The notes beneath the pieces were generated by a model, which worked only from the letters and a program-made list of their open reading frames with translations, searched no databases and was not told the origin of the DNA. Shown one piece after another: positions 1-7,102 of a stretch of 16,277 nucleotides of DNA. Both the position numbers and the translations under genes were made by a program. Positions within the stretch are counted from its first letter, which is position 1, and each line of letters opens with the position of its first letter. The stretch comes from Oscillospiraceae bacterium (GTDB lineage: Bacteria; Bacillota_A; Clostridia; Oscillospirales; Oscillospiraceae), in contig JAILOS010000010.1 of the NCBI GenBank assembly GCA_024690695.1, forward strand, positions 1 to 16,277, written 5' to 3'.

Positions 1-414
1 CTGTACCCGCAGCTCAAGGCGCGATTCGGGCAGAAAACCGGCCGCCTCCTGGGCGGCGTCATCTGGGGCGCCTGGCACTGGCCCCTCATCTGGCTGATCG
101 GCTATGAGTACGGCGCCGCGACGGGCAACCGCGCAGGCTACTTCGGCGCCCCCGTCGTCGGGATGCTGCTGTTCTGCGTGATCACCGTGGGTATGGGCAT
201 CCTGCACGACTGGCTCTATGAGAAAAGCGGAAGCATCTGGGTGCCGTCGCTGCTGCACGGGGCGATCAACGCGGCTGGCACGATCCCCCTGGCGGTCTGC
301 CTGACGGACACCGGCTCGGCCAGGCTCCTGGGCCCCGCCCCCATGGGTCTGCTCGCGAGTCTGCCCATGCTGATCGCCGCGGCGGCGGTGTTTTTCCGAA
401 AAAGCAAAACCTGA
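1..414 (+). CDS. CPBP family intramembrane metalloprotease, 3' part only
   Basis: This open frame enters from the left edge and ends at TGA 412-414; only the last 137 residues are present. The fragment is hydrophobic and carries two of the CPBP (Rce1/CAAX-protease-like, ABI) motifs. GAWHWP has its histidine at fragment residue 26, and SIWVPSLLHGAIN has H86 and N90; in the family these belong to the intramembrane metal site. The EExxxR motif that normally precedes them by some 30 residues must lie left of the window. Members cleave or process membrane proteins and peptides, often in bacteriocin immunity, but the substrate here cannot be deduced. It converges with glyA on a shared terminator, so it is a separate transcript from what follows. 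Confidence 0.85.
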   Translation: MYPQLKARFGQKTGRLLGGVIWGAWHWPLIWLIGYEYGAATGNRAGYFGAPVVGMLLFCVITVGMGILHDWLYEKSGSIWVPSLLHGAINAAGTIPLAVCLTDTGSARLLGPAPMGLLASLPMLIAAAAVFFRKSKT

Positions 415-455
415 AAAAAACCGGCTTCGGATCGCTCCGAAGCCGGTCGTTTTTT
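415..455. terminator. Bidirectional intrinsic terminator between CPBP gene and glyA
   Basis: An 11-bp perfect stem (421-431 with 436-446, ccggcttcgga / tccgaagccgg) with loop TCGC is flanked by an A-run on the left (415-420) and a T-run on the right (450-455). It can therefore terminate the plus-strand protease gene and the minus-strand glyA, whose stop is at 459-461. Confidence 0.92.
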
Positions 456-458
456 ATC

Positions 459-1706
459 TTACTCGTACAGGGGGAAACGGGTGCACAGCTCGTCCACAGC
501 CGCCAGGATCTCGCCGCGGCTGGAATCGAAGTCGAACACGGCGCGGCAGATGAGGTCGCCGATGATCTTCATTTCCTCTTCCTTGAAGCCGCGGGTGGTG
601 ACGGCGGGGGTGCCGATGCGCACGCCGGAGGTCTCTCTGGCGCTGCGGGGATCGGCGGGGATCTTGTTCTTGTTGACGGTGATGCGCACGCGATCCAGAC
701 GCTCCTCCAGATCCCGGCCGCTGAGGTCGGTGCCGCGCAGGTCAACGAGCATCAGGTGGTTGTCCGTGCCGCCGGAGACCAGCTGCAGGCCGCCGTCGAG
801 CAGGCTCTGGGCCAGGGTCTTGGCGTTGCGCACGATCTGCGCCTGGTACTCGGTGAACTCGGGCTGCAGGGCCTCGCCCAGGGCGATGGCCTTTGCGGCG
901 ATGATGTGCATGAGGGGGCCGCCCTGGGTGCCGGGGAAAACAGCGGAGTTGATGCGCTTGGCGATGTCGGGATCATTGGAGAGGATGATGCCGCCGCGGG
1001 GGCCGCGCATGGTCTTGTGGGTGGTGGTGGTCACCACGTCGGCGTAAGGGATGGGGCTGGGGTGCTCCCCCGCGGCCACGAGGCCCGCGATGTGGGCCAT
1101 ATCCACCATGAGGTAGGCGCCGACCTCGTCGGCCACCTCGCGGAAGAACTTGAAGTCGATGATTCTGGGATAGGCGGATGCGCCGGCGATGATCATCTTG
1201 GGCCGGTGCTCCAGGGCCTTGGCGCGGACGTCGTCATAGTCGATGAGACCGGTCTCGGGATCGACGCCGTAGCTGACGGCGTGGTAGAGCTTGCCGGAGA
1301 AGGACGCCGGGCTGCCGTGGCTCAGATGGCCGCCGGTGGACAGGTCCATGCCCAGGATGGTGTCGCCGGTCTGGCAAAGGGCCAGGTAGACGGCGCTGTT
1401 GGCCTGGGAACCGGAGTGAGGCTGAACGTTGGCATACTGGGCGCCGAAAATTTTCTTGGCCCGCTCGATGCAGACCTTTTCGGCAATATCCACGTACTCG
1501 CAGCCGCCGTAGTAACGGTGGCCGGGATAGCCCTCGGCGTACTTGTTGGTCAGCACCGAGTTCATGGCCGCCATGACGGGGGGGCTGACGATGTTTTCCG
1601 AAGCGATCAGCTCCAGATTTTCGCGCTGGCGCTTGAGCTCCAGAGCAAGCACCCGGGCGATCTGGGGGTCATGCTGAGAAACGATCTTGATGGAATCCTC
1701 TACCAT
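459..1706 (-). CDS. glyA: Serine hydroxymethyltransferase
   Basis: This 415-residue PLP enzyme interconverts serine and glycine with transfer of a one-carbon unit to tetrahydrofolate in the cytoplasm. It is full length for the family. Diagnostic segments are [11 protein letters not shown] (31-41), [17 protein letters not shown] (54-70), QPHSGSQAN (95-103), the [10 protein letters not shown] strand (202-211), and [14 protein letters not shown] (226-239), in which K231 is the PLP-binding lysine. The ATG at 1706 was chosen because AAAAGGAGA lies 8 bases upstream and the protein then starts like other GlyA proteins. The frame stays open for about 66 more codons upstream, but those residues have no family character. 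It is a single-gene unit on the minus strand, diverging from the YlmC-like gene, with its own promoter and terminator. Nothing is unusual about the catalytic residues. Confidence 0.97.
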   Translation of the reverse strand: MVEDSIKIVSQHDPQIARVLALELKRQRENLELIASENIVSPPVMAAMNSVLTNKYAEGYPGHRYYGGCEYVDIAEKVCIERAKKIFGAQYANVQPHSGSQANSAVYLALCQTGDTILGMDLSTGGHLSHGSPASFSGKLYHAVSYGVDPETGLIDYDDVRAKALEHRPKMIIAGASAYPRIIDFKFFREVADEVGAYLMVDMAHIAGLVAAGEHPSPIPYADVVTTTTHKTMRGPRGGIILSNDPDIAKRINSAVFPGTQGGPLMHIIAAKAIALGEALQPEFTEYQAQIVRNAKTLAQSLLDGGLQLVSGGTDNHLMLVDLRGTDLSGRDLEERLDRVRITVNKNKIPADPRSARETSGVRIGTPAVTTRGFKEEEMKIIGDLICRAVFDFDSSRGEILAAVDELCTRFPLYE

Positions 1707-1738
1707 AGGACAGTCTCCTTTTTCTTTTGATCTCATAT

Positions 1739-1767
1739 ATCTTACCACGCGTGCATGCCCGCCGCAA
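1739..1767 (-). promoter_or_regulatory. Candidate sigma-A promoter for glyA
   Basis: Read on the minus strand, TTGCGG (1767-1762) and TAAGAT (1744-1739) are separated by 17 bases, about 33 bases before the glyA start codon. The -10 matches TATAAT at four of six positions. This implies a short leader with no room for a riboswitch. Confidence 0.55.
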
Positions 1768-1872
1768 TGGCGAATGTTCGACAAAAAACGCCCGGAAAAG
1801 CGGGGCTTCTTTGCCGTTTCGGGCAGGAATCCTTCTCCGGGCAGGTGCATAGTCTGATGGGGAGGTGATTTG

Positions 1873-2148
1873 ATGAACAACCGGATCTCGAGCCTGCGCT
1901 GCAAGGAAGTCGTGAACGTGTGCGACGGGGCACGGCTGGGCTACGTCAGCGACGTGGAGATCGAGCTGCCCGGCGGGCGCGTCACGGCGCTGCTGGTGCC
2001 GGGGCCGTGCCGGTTCTTCGGATTGTTCGGCCGGGACAGTGACTATCTAATCCCCTGGGGCTGCATCCGGCGCATCGGCGAGGACATTATTCTGGTGGAT
2101 GTGCCTCTGGAGAGCGCCAAAACGCCCCGGCAGCGGCGCTGGAGCTGA
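1873..2148 (+). CDS. YlmC/YmxH family PRC-barrel protein
   Basis: A 91-residue protein with the pattern of the YlmC/YmxH family: [26 protein letters not shown] at the start, a central VTALLVPG strand, and [21 protein letters not shown] near the end, followed by a basic tail. The family is a single PRC-barrel fold found mainly in endospore-forming Firmicutes and often labelled a sporulation protein; its molecular role is not established. ATG 1873 is preferred over the in-frame TTG at 1870 because GGAGGTG at 1861-1867 gives a 5-base spacing to the ATG. The gene is transcribed toward rpsB, but rpsB has its own strong promoter 40-70 bases downstream, and no terminator is visible between them. I infer possible read-through. 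Confidence 0.85.
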   Translation: MNNRISSLRCKEVVNVCDGARLGYVSDVEIELPGGRVTALLVPGPCRFFGLFGRDSDYLIPWGCIRRIGEDIILVDVPLESAKTPRQRRWS

Positions 2149-2187
2149 AAATATTTTAAAAAAGAGACAAAAAAGCGAAAAAAAACC

Positions 2188-2216
2188 TTGCGAAATGGGA
2201 AAACTTTCGATATAAT
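2188..2216 (+). promoter_or_regulatory. Sigma-A promoter of rpsB-tsf
   Basis: TTGCGA (2188-2193), a 17-base spacer and a perfect TATAAT (2211-2216) are preceded by an A-rich stretch (2149-2185) that could act as an UP element. Transcription should start near 2223, giving a leader of about 120 bases. This is a strong promoter, as expected for ribosomal protein genes. Confidence 0.85.
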
Positions 2217-2222
2217 ATGCAG

Positions 2223-2345
2223 TGCTGTGCTCGACACAGACAATAGAACCCACACACCCGGGGATCTTTTTGCTGCGGTGCCGCGACGCGGTCGGCGGAG
2301 GAAATGACGCGGGTGGAGGTCAAAACAAAAAAGGAGATTATCAAA
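2223..2345 (+). promoter_or_regulatory. rpsB 5' leader with potential S2 autoregulatory fold
   Basis: Visible pairings in the roughly 120-base leader are a hairpin CTGTG/CACAG (2224-2228 with 2234-2238) at the very 5' end, and a long-range stem CACCCG/CGGGTG (2255-2260 with 2310-2315). The long-range stem encloses GC-rich CCGCG/CGCGG-type pairings at 2281-2291. The Shine-Dalgarno AAGGAG at 2331-2336 lies just outside and is 9 bases from the ATG. Ribosomal protein S2 leaders are known autoregulatory elements in bacteria; assignment of this one is inference from position and pairing only. Confidence 0.4.
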
Positions 2346-3074
2346 ATGGCAGTCGTATCTATGAAGCAATTGCTCGAAGCCGGCGTACATTTCGGTCATC
2401 AGACCCGCCGCTGGAACCCCAAAATGGCCCAGTACATCTACACGGAGCGCAACGGGATCTACATCATTGATCTGCAGAAGACCGTGAAGAAGCTGGAAGA
2501 GGCCTATTCCTTCGTCCGTGAGCTGGCCGCCAACGGCGAGTCCATCCTCTTTGTGGGCACCAAGAAGCAGGCCCAGGACGCCATCAAGGAAGAGTCCGAA
2601 AAGGTCGGTCAGTTCTACGTCAACGCCAGATGGCTCGGCGGCATGCTGACCAACTTCAAGACCATGCGCACCCGCATCGACCGTCTCGCCCAGCTCAGAA
2701 AGATGGAAGCCGACGGCACCTTCGCCATGCTTCCCAAGAAGGAAGTCATCAAGCATCAGGGCGAGATCGCCAAGCTCGAGAAGTATCTCGGCGGCGTGAA
2801 GGACATGAAGAAGCTGCCCGGCGCGCTCTTCGTCGTCGATCCCCGCAAGGAGCACAACGCGATCGCCGAAGCCCGCAAGCTGCACATCCCCATCGTCGCC
2901 ATCGTCGACACCAACTGCGACCCCGACGAGGTCGATTACGTCATCCCCGCCAACGACGACGCGATCCGCGCGATCCGTCTGATCGCCGCCACGATGGCCA
3001 ACGCCGTCCAGGAAGGCCGTCAGGGCGAGGACGCCGCCGCCGAGGAGCCGGCCGAGGCTCCCGCCGAGGAATAA
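2346..3074 (+). CDS. rpsB: 30S ribosomal protein S2
   Basis: A 242-residue small-subunit protein. The sequence follows the family from end to end: [22 protein letters not shown] (6-27), [17 protein letters not shown] (30-46), the [12 protein letters not shown] signature (93-104), the coiled-coil insertion around 110-165, [19 protein letters not shown], and [31 protein letters not shown]. The start ATG 2346 has AAGGAG 9 bases upstream; an in-frame ATG at 2304 is rejected because it lies inside the leader and adds residues foreign to S2. The C-terminus is an acidic Ala/Glu tail of about 20 residues, common in this protein. The gene is followed by tsf, the usual partner, after a 63-base spacer containing a hairpin. 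Confidence 0.98.
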   Translation: MAVVSMKQLLEAGVHFGHQTRRWNPKMAQYIYTERNGIYIIDLQKTVKKLEEAYSFVRELAANGESILFVGTKKQAQDAIKEESEKVGQFYVNARWLGGMLTNFKTMRTRIDRLAQLRKMEADGTFAMLPKKEVIKHQGEIAKLEKYLGGVKDMKKLPGALFVVDPRKEHNAIAEARKLHIPIVAIVDTNCDPDEVDYVIPANDDAIRAIRLIAATMANAVQEGRQGEDAAAEEPAEAPAEE

Positions 3075-3084
3075 GAAACCGTCT

Positions 3085-3111
3085 CGGGGGCGCGAAGAAC
3101 GCCCCCGTTTT
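3085..3111 (+). terminator. Weak intergenic terminator or attenuator between rpsB and tsf
   Basis: An 8-bp GC stem CGGGGGCG/CGCCCCCG (3085-3092 with 3100-3107) with a 7-base loop is followed by only four T residues. The stem is strong but the T-tract is short. It may trim or partly terminate rpsB transcripts, allowing unequal S2 and EF-Ts output. The tsf Shine-Dalgarno begins 12 bases after the T-tract. Confidence 0.55.
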
Positions 3112-3137
3112 CAGGATTACAACAGGAGGAATAAATC

Positions 3138-4070
3138 ATGGCTTTTACCGCTCAGGATGTTAAAACGCTGCGTGAGATGACCAACGTCGGCATGATGGAC
3201 TGCAAGAAGGCCCTCCAGGCCACGGACGGCGATATGGACAAGGCCGTCGACTGGCTGCGCGAGAAGGGTCTGGCGAAGGCTGCCAAGAAGGCCGGCCGCA
3301 TCGCCGCCGAGGGCATGGCTTACGCCCACGTCTGCTCCAAGTGCGGCGTCGGCTGCGTCGTCGAGGTCAACTGCGAGACCGACTTCTGCGCCAAGAGCGA
3401 GGCGTTCGTTCAGTTTGTCAAGGATATCGCGAAGGTCGTCATGAGCGAGGCTCCGGCCGACGTGGCCGCCCTGATGGACTGCCAGTACCCCGGCAGCACC
3501 CACACCGTCGCCGAGACCCTGCCCGAGAAGGTCATGTCCATCGGCGAGAACCTGCAGATCCGCCGCTTCGTCCGCTTTGCCGAGCCCACCAACGTGGCTT
3601 ACGTCCACGCCGGCGGCACCCACGGCGTGCTGGTCAACCTCGCGGTCGAGGGTGACGTCGACGCCACCGAGATCGGCAAGAACGTCGCGATGCAGATCGC
3701 CGCGATGAACCCGAAGTACTGGGACAAGTCCCTGGTTCCCCAGGCCGACGTCGACCACGAGCTCGAGGTTCAGGTCGCTCTGATGGACAACGATCCGAAG
3801 ATGGCCGCGAAGCCCGCCGCGATCAAGGAAAAGATCGCCGCCGGCAAGCTCAACGCCTTCTACAAGGAGACCTGCCTGCTGCAGCAGGACTTCGTCCGCT
3901 CCGACCTCTTCCAGGGCTCCGTCGAGGGCTACATCGCCGACGCTGCGAAGAAGCTCGGCGGCAAGGTGAAGTTCGTCGACGCCGTCCACTATATCAAGGG
4001 CGAGGGCATCGAGAAGAAGCAGGAGGACTTCGCTGCGGAAGTCGCCGCTCAGATGAACATGGGCAAGTAA
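3138..4070 (+). CDS. tsf: Translation elongation factor Ts
   Basis: A 310-residue guanine-nucleotide exchange factor that regenerates EF-Tu-GTP. The UBA-like N-terminal domain (1-55) contains VKTLREMTNVGMMDCKKAL and the exchange core contains VEVNCETDF (75-83), whose TDF stretch inserts into EF-Tu. Later come AMQIAAMNPKYW and the C-terminal LLQQDFVRSD...VKFVDAVHYIKGEGIEKKQEDFAAEVAAQ region. The start ATG 3138 has AGGAGGA 7 bases upstream. It is co-transcribed with rpsB. The oddity is a local cluster of cysteines, C66, C69, C73, C79 and C84 with H64 (YAHVCSKCGVGC...NCETDFC), where most EF-Ts proteins have a G/K/I-rich loop and TDFV. This could be a metal- or redox-sensitive patch; otherwise the family assignment is secure. 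Confidence 0.97.
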   Translation: MAFTAQDVKTLREMTNVGMMDCKKALQATDGDMDKAVDWLREKGLAKAAKKAGRIAAEGMAYAHVCSKCGVGCVVEVNCETDFCAKSEAFVQFVKDIAKVVMSEAPADVAALMDCQYPGSTHTVAETLPEKVMSIGENLQIRRFVRFAEPTNVAYVHAGGTHGVLVNLAVEGDVDATEIGKNVAMQIAAMNPKYWDKSLVPQADVDHELEVQVALMDNDPKMAAKPAAIKEKIAAGKLNAFYKETCLLQQDFVRSDLFQGSVEGYIADAAKKLGGKVKFVDAVHYIKGEGIEKKQEDFAAEVAAQMNMGK

Positions 4071-4092
4071 GCCCCACCGACAGACGCATTTG

Positions 4093-4136
4093 AAAACGCC
4101 TCTGTCCGACACGGTTCGGACAGAGGCGTTTTTTCG
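4093..4136. terminator. Strong terminator after tsf, also usable from the minus strand
   Basis: A 17-bp perfect stem (4093-4109 with 4116-4132) has a 6-base loop CACGGT. The left arm begins AAAACGCC and the right arm ends GGCGTTTT, followed by further T residues (4133-4134) and TTTT at 4137-4140. It closes the rpsB-tsf operon. Read in reverse it also ends the minus-strand operon whose last gene stops at 4214, though the A-side run is short. Confidence 0.92.
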
Positions 4137-4213
4137 TTTTCCGGCATCCGGCGCCCGACGAAGAGCCGTCTTGAAAAACGGCTTCGGCCTTTCCGGCGGC
4201 AGGCGGGATCCGC

Positions 4214-4861
4214 TCAGCCTTCGGCGTTCCCGCTTTCCCCGGCCGGCGGCGCCTCCTCCTCATAGCGGCGGAAGACCGGCTCCATCCACAGCGAGAAGTA
4301 GAGCGCAAGCAGCGCCGGCAGGAAGAACAGCGGCAGCAGCGCCAGACGGAGCGTCAGCCAGACGGCGGCTGCGAGACCGGCCGCCAGCGCGTAGCTCGCC
4401 GCCATGTGCCCGGCCGCCAGACGGACGGCGTTGCCGTTGAGCGCCTTGAAGGACAGCGTAAAGCGCGAAAGCAGCGGGAAGACCCAGCAGGCACAGCCCA
4501 GCGGGATCATCAGCAGCGCCAGCCCCGCCGCGGTCAGGACAAGACCCGCCGTCCCGGCCGCGAGCCCGGCGAGCGCGCGCAGCAGCAGCCACGCGCCGAA
4601 CAGGATCGCCGCCCAGAGCAGCGTCGGCAGAAGCGAAGCCTTCAGCTCCCGCTTCAGCGTGCGGAAAAAGCGGCTCAGATATTCGGGCTCGCGCCGACGA
4701 AAGCCGGAAACGACCGCGTCGTACAGCGCGGCGCTGGCGGCGCCGAGCGTGAGCAGCGGCGCGGAGCAGAGCGTCCACAGCAGGCTGAGCAGGAGGACGT
4801 CTCCGATAAAACCGAAAATCCTCCACAGCCCGCTTTCGGGGTTGAAAAAGCGCCGGATCAT
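4214..4861 (-). CDS. YesL-like (DUF624) integral membrane protein
   Basis: A 215-residue very hydrophobic protein with about five membrane segments (roughly 14-35, 76-96, 104-128, 152-170 and 173-193) and a charged, Glu-rich C-terminal tail after 198. The N-terminal region matches the YesL/DUF624 pattern: an aromatic start, GDVLLLSLLWTLCSAPLLTLGAA, then ALYDAV, RRREPEYLSRFFRTLKRELK. YesL proteins usually sit in Firmicute carbohydrate ABC-transporter clusters; their biochemical role is unknown. The start overlaps the stop of the SGNH hydrolase gene by ATGA (4858-4861), so translation is coupled. It is the last gene of the three-gene minus-strand operon and ends before the shared terminator. 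The family call is good; a function in sugar-uptake control is only inferred from context. Confidence 0.75.
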   Translation of the reverse strand: MIRRFFNPESGLWRIFGFIGDVLLLSLLWTLCSAPLLTLGAASAALYDAVVSGFRRREPEYLSRFFRTLKRELKASLLPTLLWAAILFGAWLLLRALAGLAAGTAGLVLTAAGLALLMIPLGCACWVFPLLSRFTLSFKALNGNAVRLAAGHMAASYALAAGLAAAVWLTLRLALLPLFFLPALLALYFSLWMEPVFRRYEEEAPPAGESGNAEG

Positions 4862-5511
4862 ACCAGGGTCGGGATCAGCGCGGCAAGCTGCTCGGCAAGC
4901 TGCGCGTGCCCCCGGCGGGAGAGATGCATACAGTCGAGACGGTTAAACTCCGCCAGGCCCTCGGCGTCGAGGAAGGCACAGCCCTGCCGCTGCGCCACCG
5001 GCGCGAGGTACGCCGCGAGTTCCCGGGATTTCTCCGGGCAGCCCCGGCCCATCGGCACGCCCTCCGGGCGCAGGTACAGGCCCTCGCCGATGTGCGGCGG
5101 GGCGATGAGCAGGATGTTCGGCTTCCCGCCGCGCCAGGCCGGGATGGACTTGGCCTTCATCACCAGTCTCTCCGCGCCGATGGCGATGCAGGCGGCGTTT
5201 GCGCCGAGACGCTCCTTCGTGTCGTTCGTGCCCAGCATGATGATCAGCAGGTCCACCGGCTCGTGGCTCATCAGGCAGGAGTAGATCGCGTCCAGGCCGG
5301 ACATGCACTCGTGCAGAGGGTCGGTAAAGACGGTCGTGCGGCCGGACAGGCCCTCTTCCAGCACGCGCCAGCCGTCGCCGAGGCGCTTTTGCAGCAGGCA
5401 GGTCCAGCGCTCGTCCTCGTTGAAGCGGTCTCCGCCTTCCGCGCAGTCGGAGGGGTCGGCACAGTAGCCGTGGGTGTTGGAGTCGCCGAAGCAGACGATG
5501 TGTTTTCTCAT
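4858..5511 (-). CDS. SGNH/GDSL-family esterase, cytoplasmic
   Basis: A 217-residue hydrolase with the four SGNH blocks: GDSNTHG with nucleophile S11, EGLSGRTT with oxyanion glycine G57, MLGTNDTK with N96, and LDCMHLSRRGH with catalytic D193 and H196. Length and block order resemble the arylesterase/acyl-CoA-thioesterase-like group of lipase_GDSL_2 proteins. No signal peptide or membrane segment is present, so it should act in the cytoplasm. Its Shine-Dalgarno (AAAAGGAG) lies inside the last codons of the upstream kinase gene, and the start follows that gene's stop after 2 bases, indicating coupled translation. Linked to a kinase and amino-sugar genes, a plausible role is removal of O-acetyl groups from imported sialic acid or N-acetylhexosamine. 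That substrate is inference; other short-chain esters are possible. Confidence 0.82.
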   Translation of the reverse strand: MRKHIVCFGDSNTHGYCADPSDCAEGGDRFNEDERWTCLLQKRLGDGWRVLEEGLSGRTTVFTDPLHECMSGLDAIYSCLMSHEPVDLLIIMLGTNDTKERLGANAACIAIGAERLVMKAKSIPAWRGGKPNILLIAPPHIGEGLYLRPEGVPMGRGCPEKSRELAAYLAPVAQRQGCAFLDAEGLAEFNRLDCMHLSRRGHAQLAEQLAALIPTLV

Positions 5512-5513
5512 GG

Positions 5514-6899
5514 TTATTCTCCTTTTCTCTCCGGCAGGGAGGCCGCCACCGCGGACTGGCCCACCCGGCGGAATTTTTCATCCGGCAGATTGAGGCTGAG
5601 CGTGCGCGCGAGCGCAGGGTATTCGTCGGCGAGAACCCGGCGGCAGCTTTCCAGCAGCACGTCGCCGCCGCGGCCGGACATGACGCGGCCGAGCAGCAGC
5701 AGATTCTCACAGCCGTAAAGAGCGTGGTAATAGGCCAGCGTGTGCGCCAGACAGCAGCCGATGCTGCGGAAGACGGCGGCGGCGCGCTCGTCGCCCGCCT
5801 CCATCAGCTTCTGCACGGCCTTGAGCTTCTCCGCCGGCGAAAGGGCTTCCTCCAGCTCGATGCCGGCGCGCGGCGCGAGCTTGATGACGCCGTCCTGCGA
5901 GAAATACTTCACGCCGCAGCCGATGTCGCCGCTCCACTCGTCGCGCATGGCCTCGGGATTGGCGTCGACGGGGACGAAGGCGAGCTCGTTGAGCCAGCCG
6001 GTGATGCGCCCCTGCGCGTCGACGTAGCCGACGGCTTCGCTGGTGCCCATCGCGATGCCGAGCATGTTGTTCCGCCCCAGACTCAGCGCTCCGGCAAGCG
6101 CCGTTACGTCGCCGTCGTTGACGACGGCGTAGGGGACGTCGCCGAAGGTGTCGTGCACGGCGCGGATATAGATGTCCTTGACCTTCGCCTCAAACTGCTC
6201 CTGCGGCACCTGCAGGAACAGCGAGGCGTTCATCGTGCGGTTATTGATGTAGACGCCCGCCGAAGAGATGCCCACCGCGTCGACGCGCGGCATGTGAGCC
6301 GCCGCGGAGCGGAAGGCGGCGACGATGCCCTCGTAGTGATACGCCGGGTCGCTGTTGATTTTCGGGAACCAGACGACCTCCTCGGAATAGACCGGCTCGC
6401 CGTCGATCACCGCGGAGACCTTGCGGTCGCTCCCGCCGGCGTCGAAGCCGATGCGGCAGCCGTCCATGTGGCCGCCGACGGCCTTCGGCGCGTCCTTCGG
6501 CGCGGGCAGCGAATCGGTCAGCACGACCTCAAAGGGCCGCTCGTACACGTGGGCCATGTAGTCCCAGTCAAATTCCTGCTTGCCGCCGGCACAGTAGATG
6601 CTTTTCAGAAAGGCGAAGCTGTCCTCGTCGCCGCGGACGTAGATCTTGTAGCCGCCCTTCATCCACAGCATGGTCTTGACCAGACGGTCGAGATAATAGT
6701 GGTCGGCCTCGCGCAGCGCCTCGCTGCCGTGAATAAAGGTTTCCACCGCGGCCATCTCGCCGTTGGCGCGTTCGACGGCGATGCCCACGCTCTTGCGCGC
6801 GTCGGCCAGGAACGCCTCGTTGAAGCGCTGCAGCGGCAGGAAGCCGGGGTCCAGCTCGGGACGGTTTTTTACGGAAAAAGAGATGCCCAGATGTTCCAT
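5514..6899 (-). CDS. ROK-like (ASKHA-fold) sugar kinase with N-terminal extension
   Basis: A 461-residue protein in two parts. Residues 1 to about 145 are a region I do not recognise (it contains FIHGSEALREADHYYLDRLVKTMLWMKGG). From about 148 the ASKHA sugar-kinase fold starts. CRIGFDAGGSDRKVSAVIDGE (148-168) looks like the first phosphate loop with D153, AVVNDGDVTALAGALSLG (258-275) carries D262 at the place of the ROK catalytic Asp, and GIAMGTSEAVGYVD (281-294) is the second phosphate loop. The classical ROK zinc motif CxCGxxGC is absent; WLNELAFVPVD and GDIGCGVKYFSQDG occupy the equivalent stretch. ATG 6899 has AAGGGGG 8 bases upstream. It heads the minus operon, diverging from the AGE gene. 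I infer a GlcNAc or ManNAc kinase; a role as a sugar-sensing regulator is less likely because no helix-turn-helix is evident. Confidence 0.75.
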   Translation of the reverse strand: MEHLGISFSVKNRPELDPGFLPLQRFNEAFLADARKSVGIAVERANGEMAAVETFIHGSEALREADHYYLDRLVKTMLWMKGGYKIYVRGDEDSFAFLKSIYCAGGKQEFDWDYMAHVYERPFEVVLTDSLPAPKDAPKAVGGHMDGCRIGFDAGGSDRKVSAVIDGEPVYSEEVVWFPKINSDPAYHYEGIVAAFRSAAAHMPRVDAVGISSAGVYINNRTMNASLFLQVPQEQFEAKVKDIYIRAVHDTFGDVPYAVVNDGDVTALAGALSLGRNNMLGIAMGTSEAVGYVDAQGRITGWLNELAFVPVDANPEAMRDEWSGDIGCGVKYFSQDGVIKLAPRAGIELEEALSPAEKLKAVQKLMEAGDERAAAVFRSIGCCLAHTLAYYHALYGCENLLLLGRVMSGRGGDVLLESCRRVLADEYPALARTLSLNLPDEKFRRVGQSAVAASLPERKGE

Positions 6900-6949
6900 T
6901 CGGAACGCCCCCTTGATGAAAAATGCTCGGCGGAACCGCCTTTGCTCCG

Positions 6950-6978
6950 ATTATAGCATGCCGCCGCGCGCCTGTCAC
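6950..6978 (-). promoter_or_regulatory. Promoter of the kinase-esterase-YesL operon
   Basis: On the minus strand, GTGACA (6978-6973), a 17-base GC-rich spacer and a perfect TATAAT (6955-6950) lie about 50 bases before the kinase start codon. A small inverted repeat GGCGG-AA-CCGCC (6929-6940) sits just downstream, around the expected start site, and could be a leader hairpin or an operator. Confidence 0.75.
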
Positions 6979-7002
6979 CCGTTTTTTGAATTTTATTTTC
7001 TC

Positions 7003-7029
7003 GAAAGAAGCTGTTGAAAATTTCTTTCA
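7003..7029 (+). promoter_or_regulatory. Candidate RpiR-type operator at the AGE promoter
   Basis: TGAAA-N5-TTTCA (7015-7029) overlaps the -35 element. A nested wider inverted repeat GAAAGAA/TTCTTTC uses 7003-7009 and 7022-7028. Nearly the same word, TGAAAAATTTCTTCA, occurs at 9478-9492 before the transporter promoter. Shared position and sequence near two promoters that flank an RpiR gene suggest a regulator site; the assignment to that protein is inferred. Confidence 0.5.
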
Positions 7030-7042
7030 CAGATGATAGTAT
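7014..7042 (+). promoter_or_regulatory. Promoter of the epimerase-RpiR transcript
   Basis: TTGAAA (7014-7019), a 17-base spacer and TAGTAT (7037-7042) are followed by an A-rich stretch, with start expected near 7049. A hairpin GAGAGC-CGAG-GCTCTC (7057-7072) lies at the start of the leader. It could stabilise the RNA, because it has no T-tract and does not cover the ribosome binding site at 7090-7095. Confidence 0.7.
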
Positions 7043-7102
7043 AAAAATGACAGGCTGAGAGCCGAGGCTCTCCGTTATTCTTGCTGTTTGGGAGGATTAA
7101 GA

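Noticed and set aside
756..1730. Plus-strand open frame of about 324 codons over glyA
   Set aside because: It is a shadow of an intact glyA with a conserved active-site lysine motif.
1770..1850. Terminator-like GCCCG...CGGGC plus T-run on the minus strand upstream of glyA
   Set aside because: The stem is short with a long loop, no minus-strand gene lies upstream of it, and the predicted glyA promoter is downstream, so it has no evident target.
1707..1904. N-terminal extension of glyA by about 66 codons
   Set aside because: The extended part has no similarity to GlyA, contains the predicted promoter, and the ATG at 1706 has an excellent ribosome binding site.
5724..6956. Plus-strand open frame of about 410 codons over the kinase gene
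   Set aside because: It is a shadow of the ROK-like kinase; Val/Ala/Asp/Gly/Arg-rich, with no start signal.
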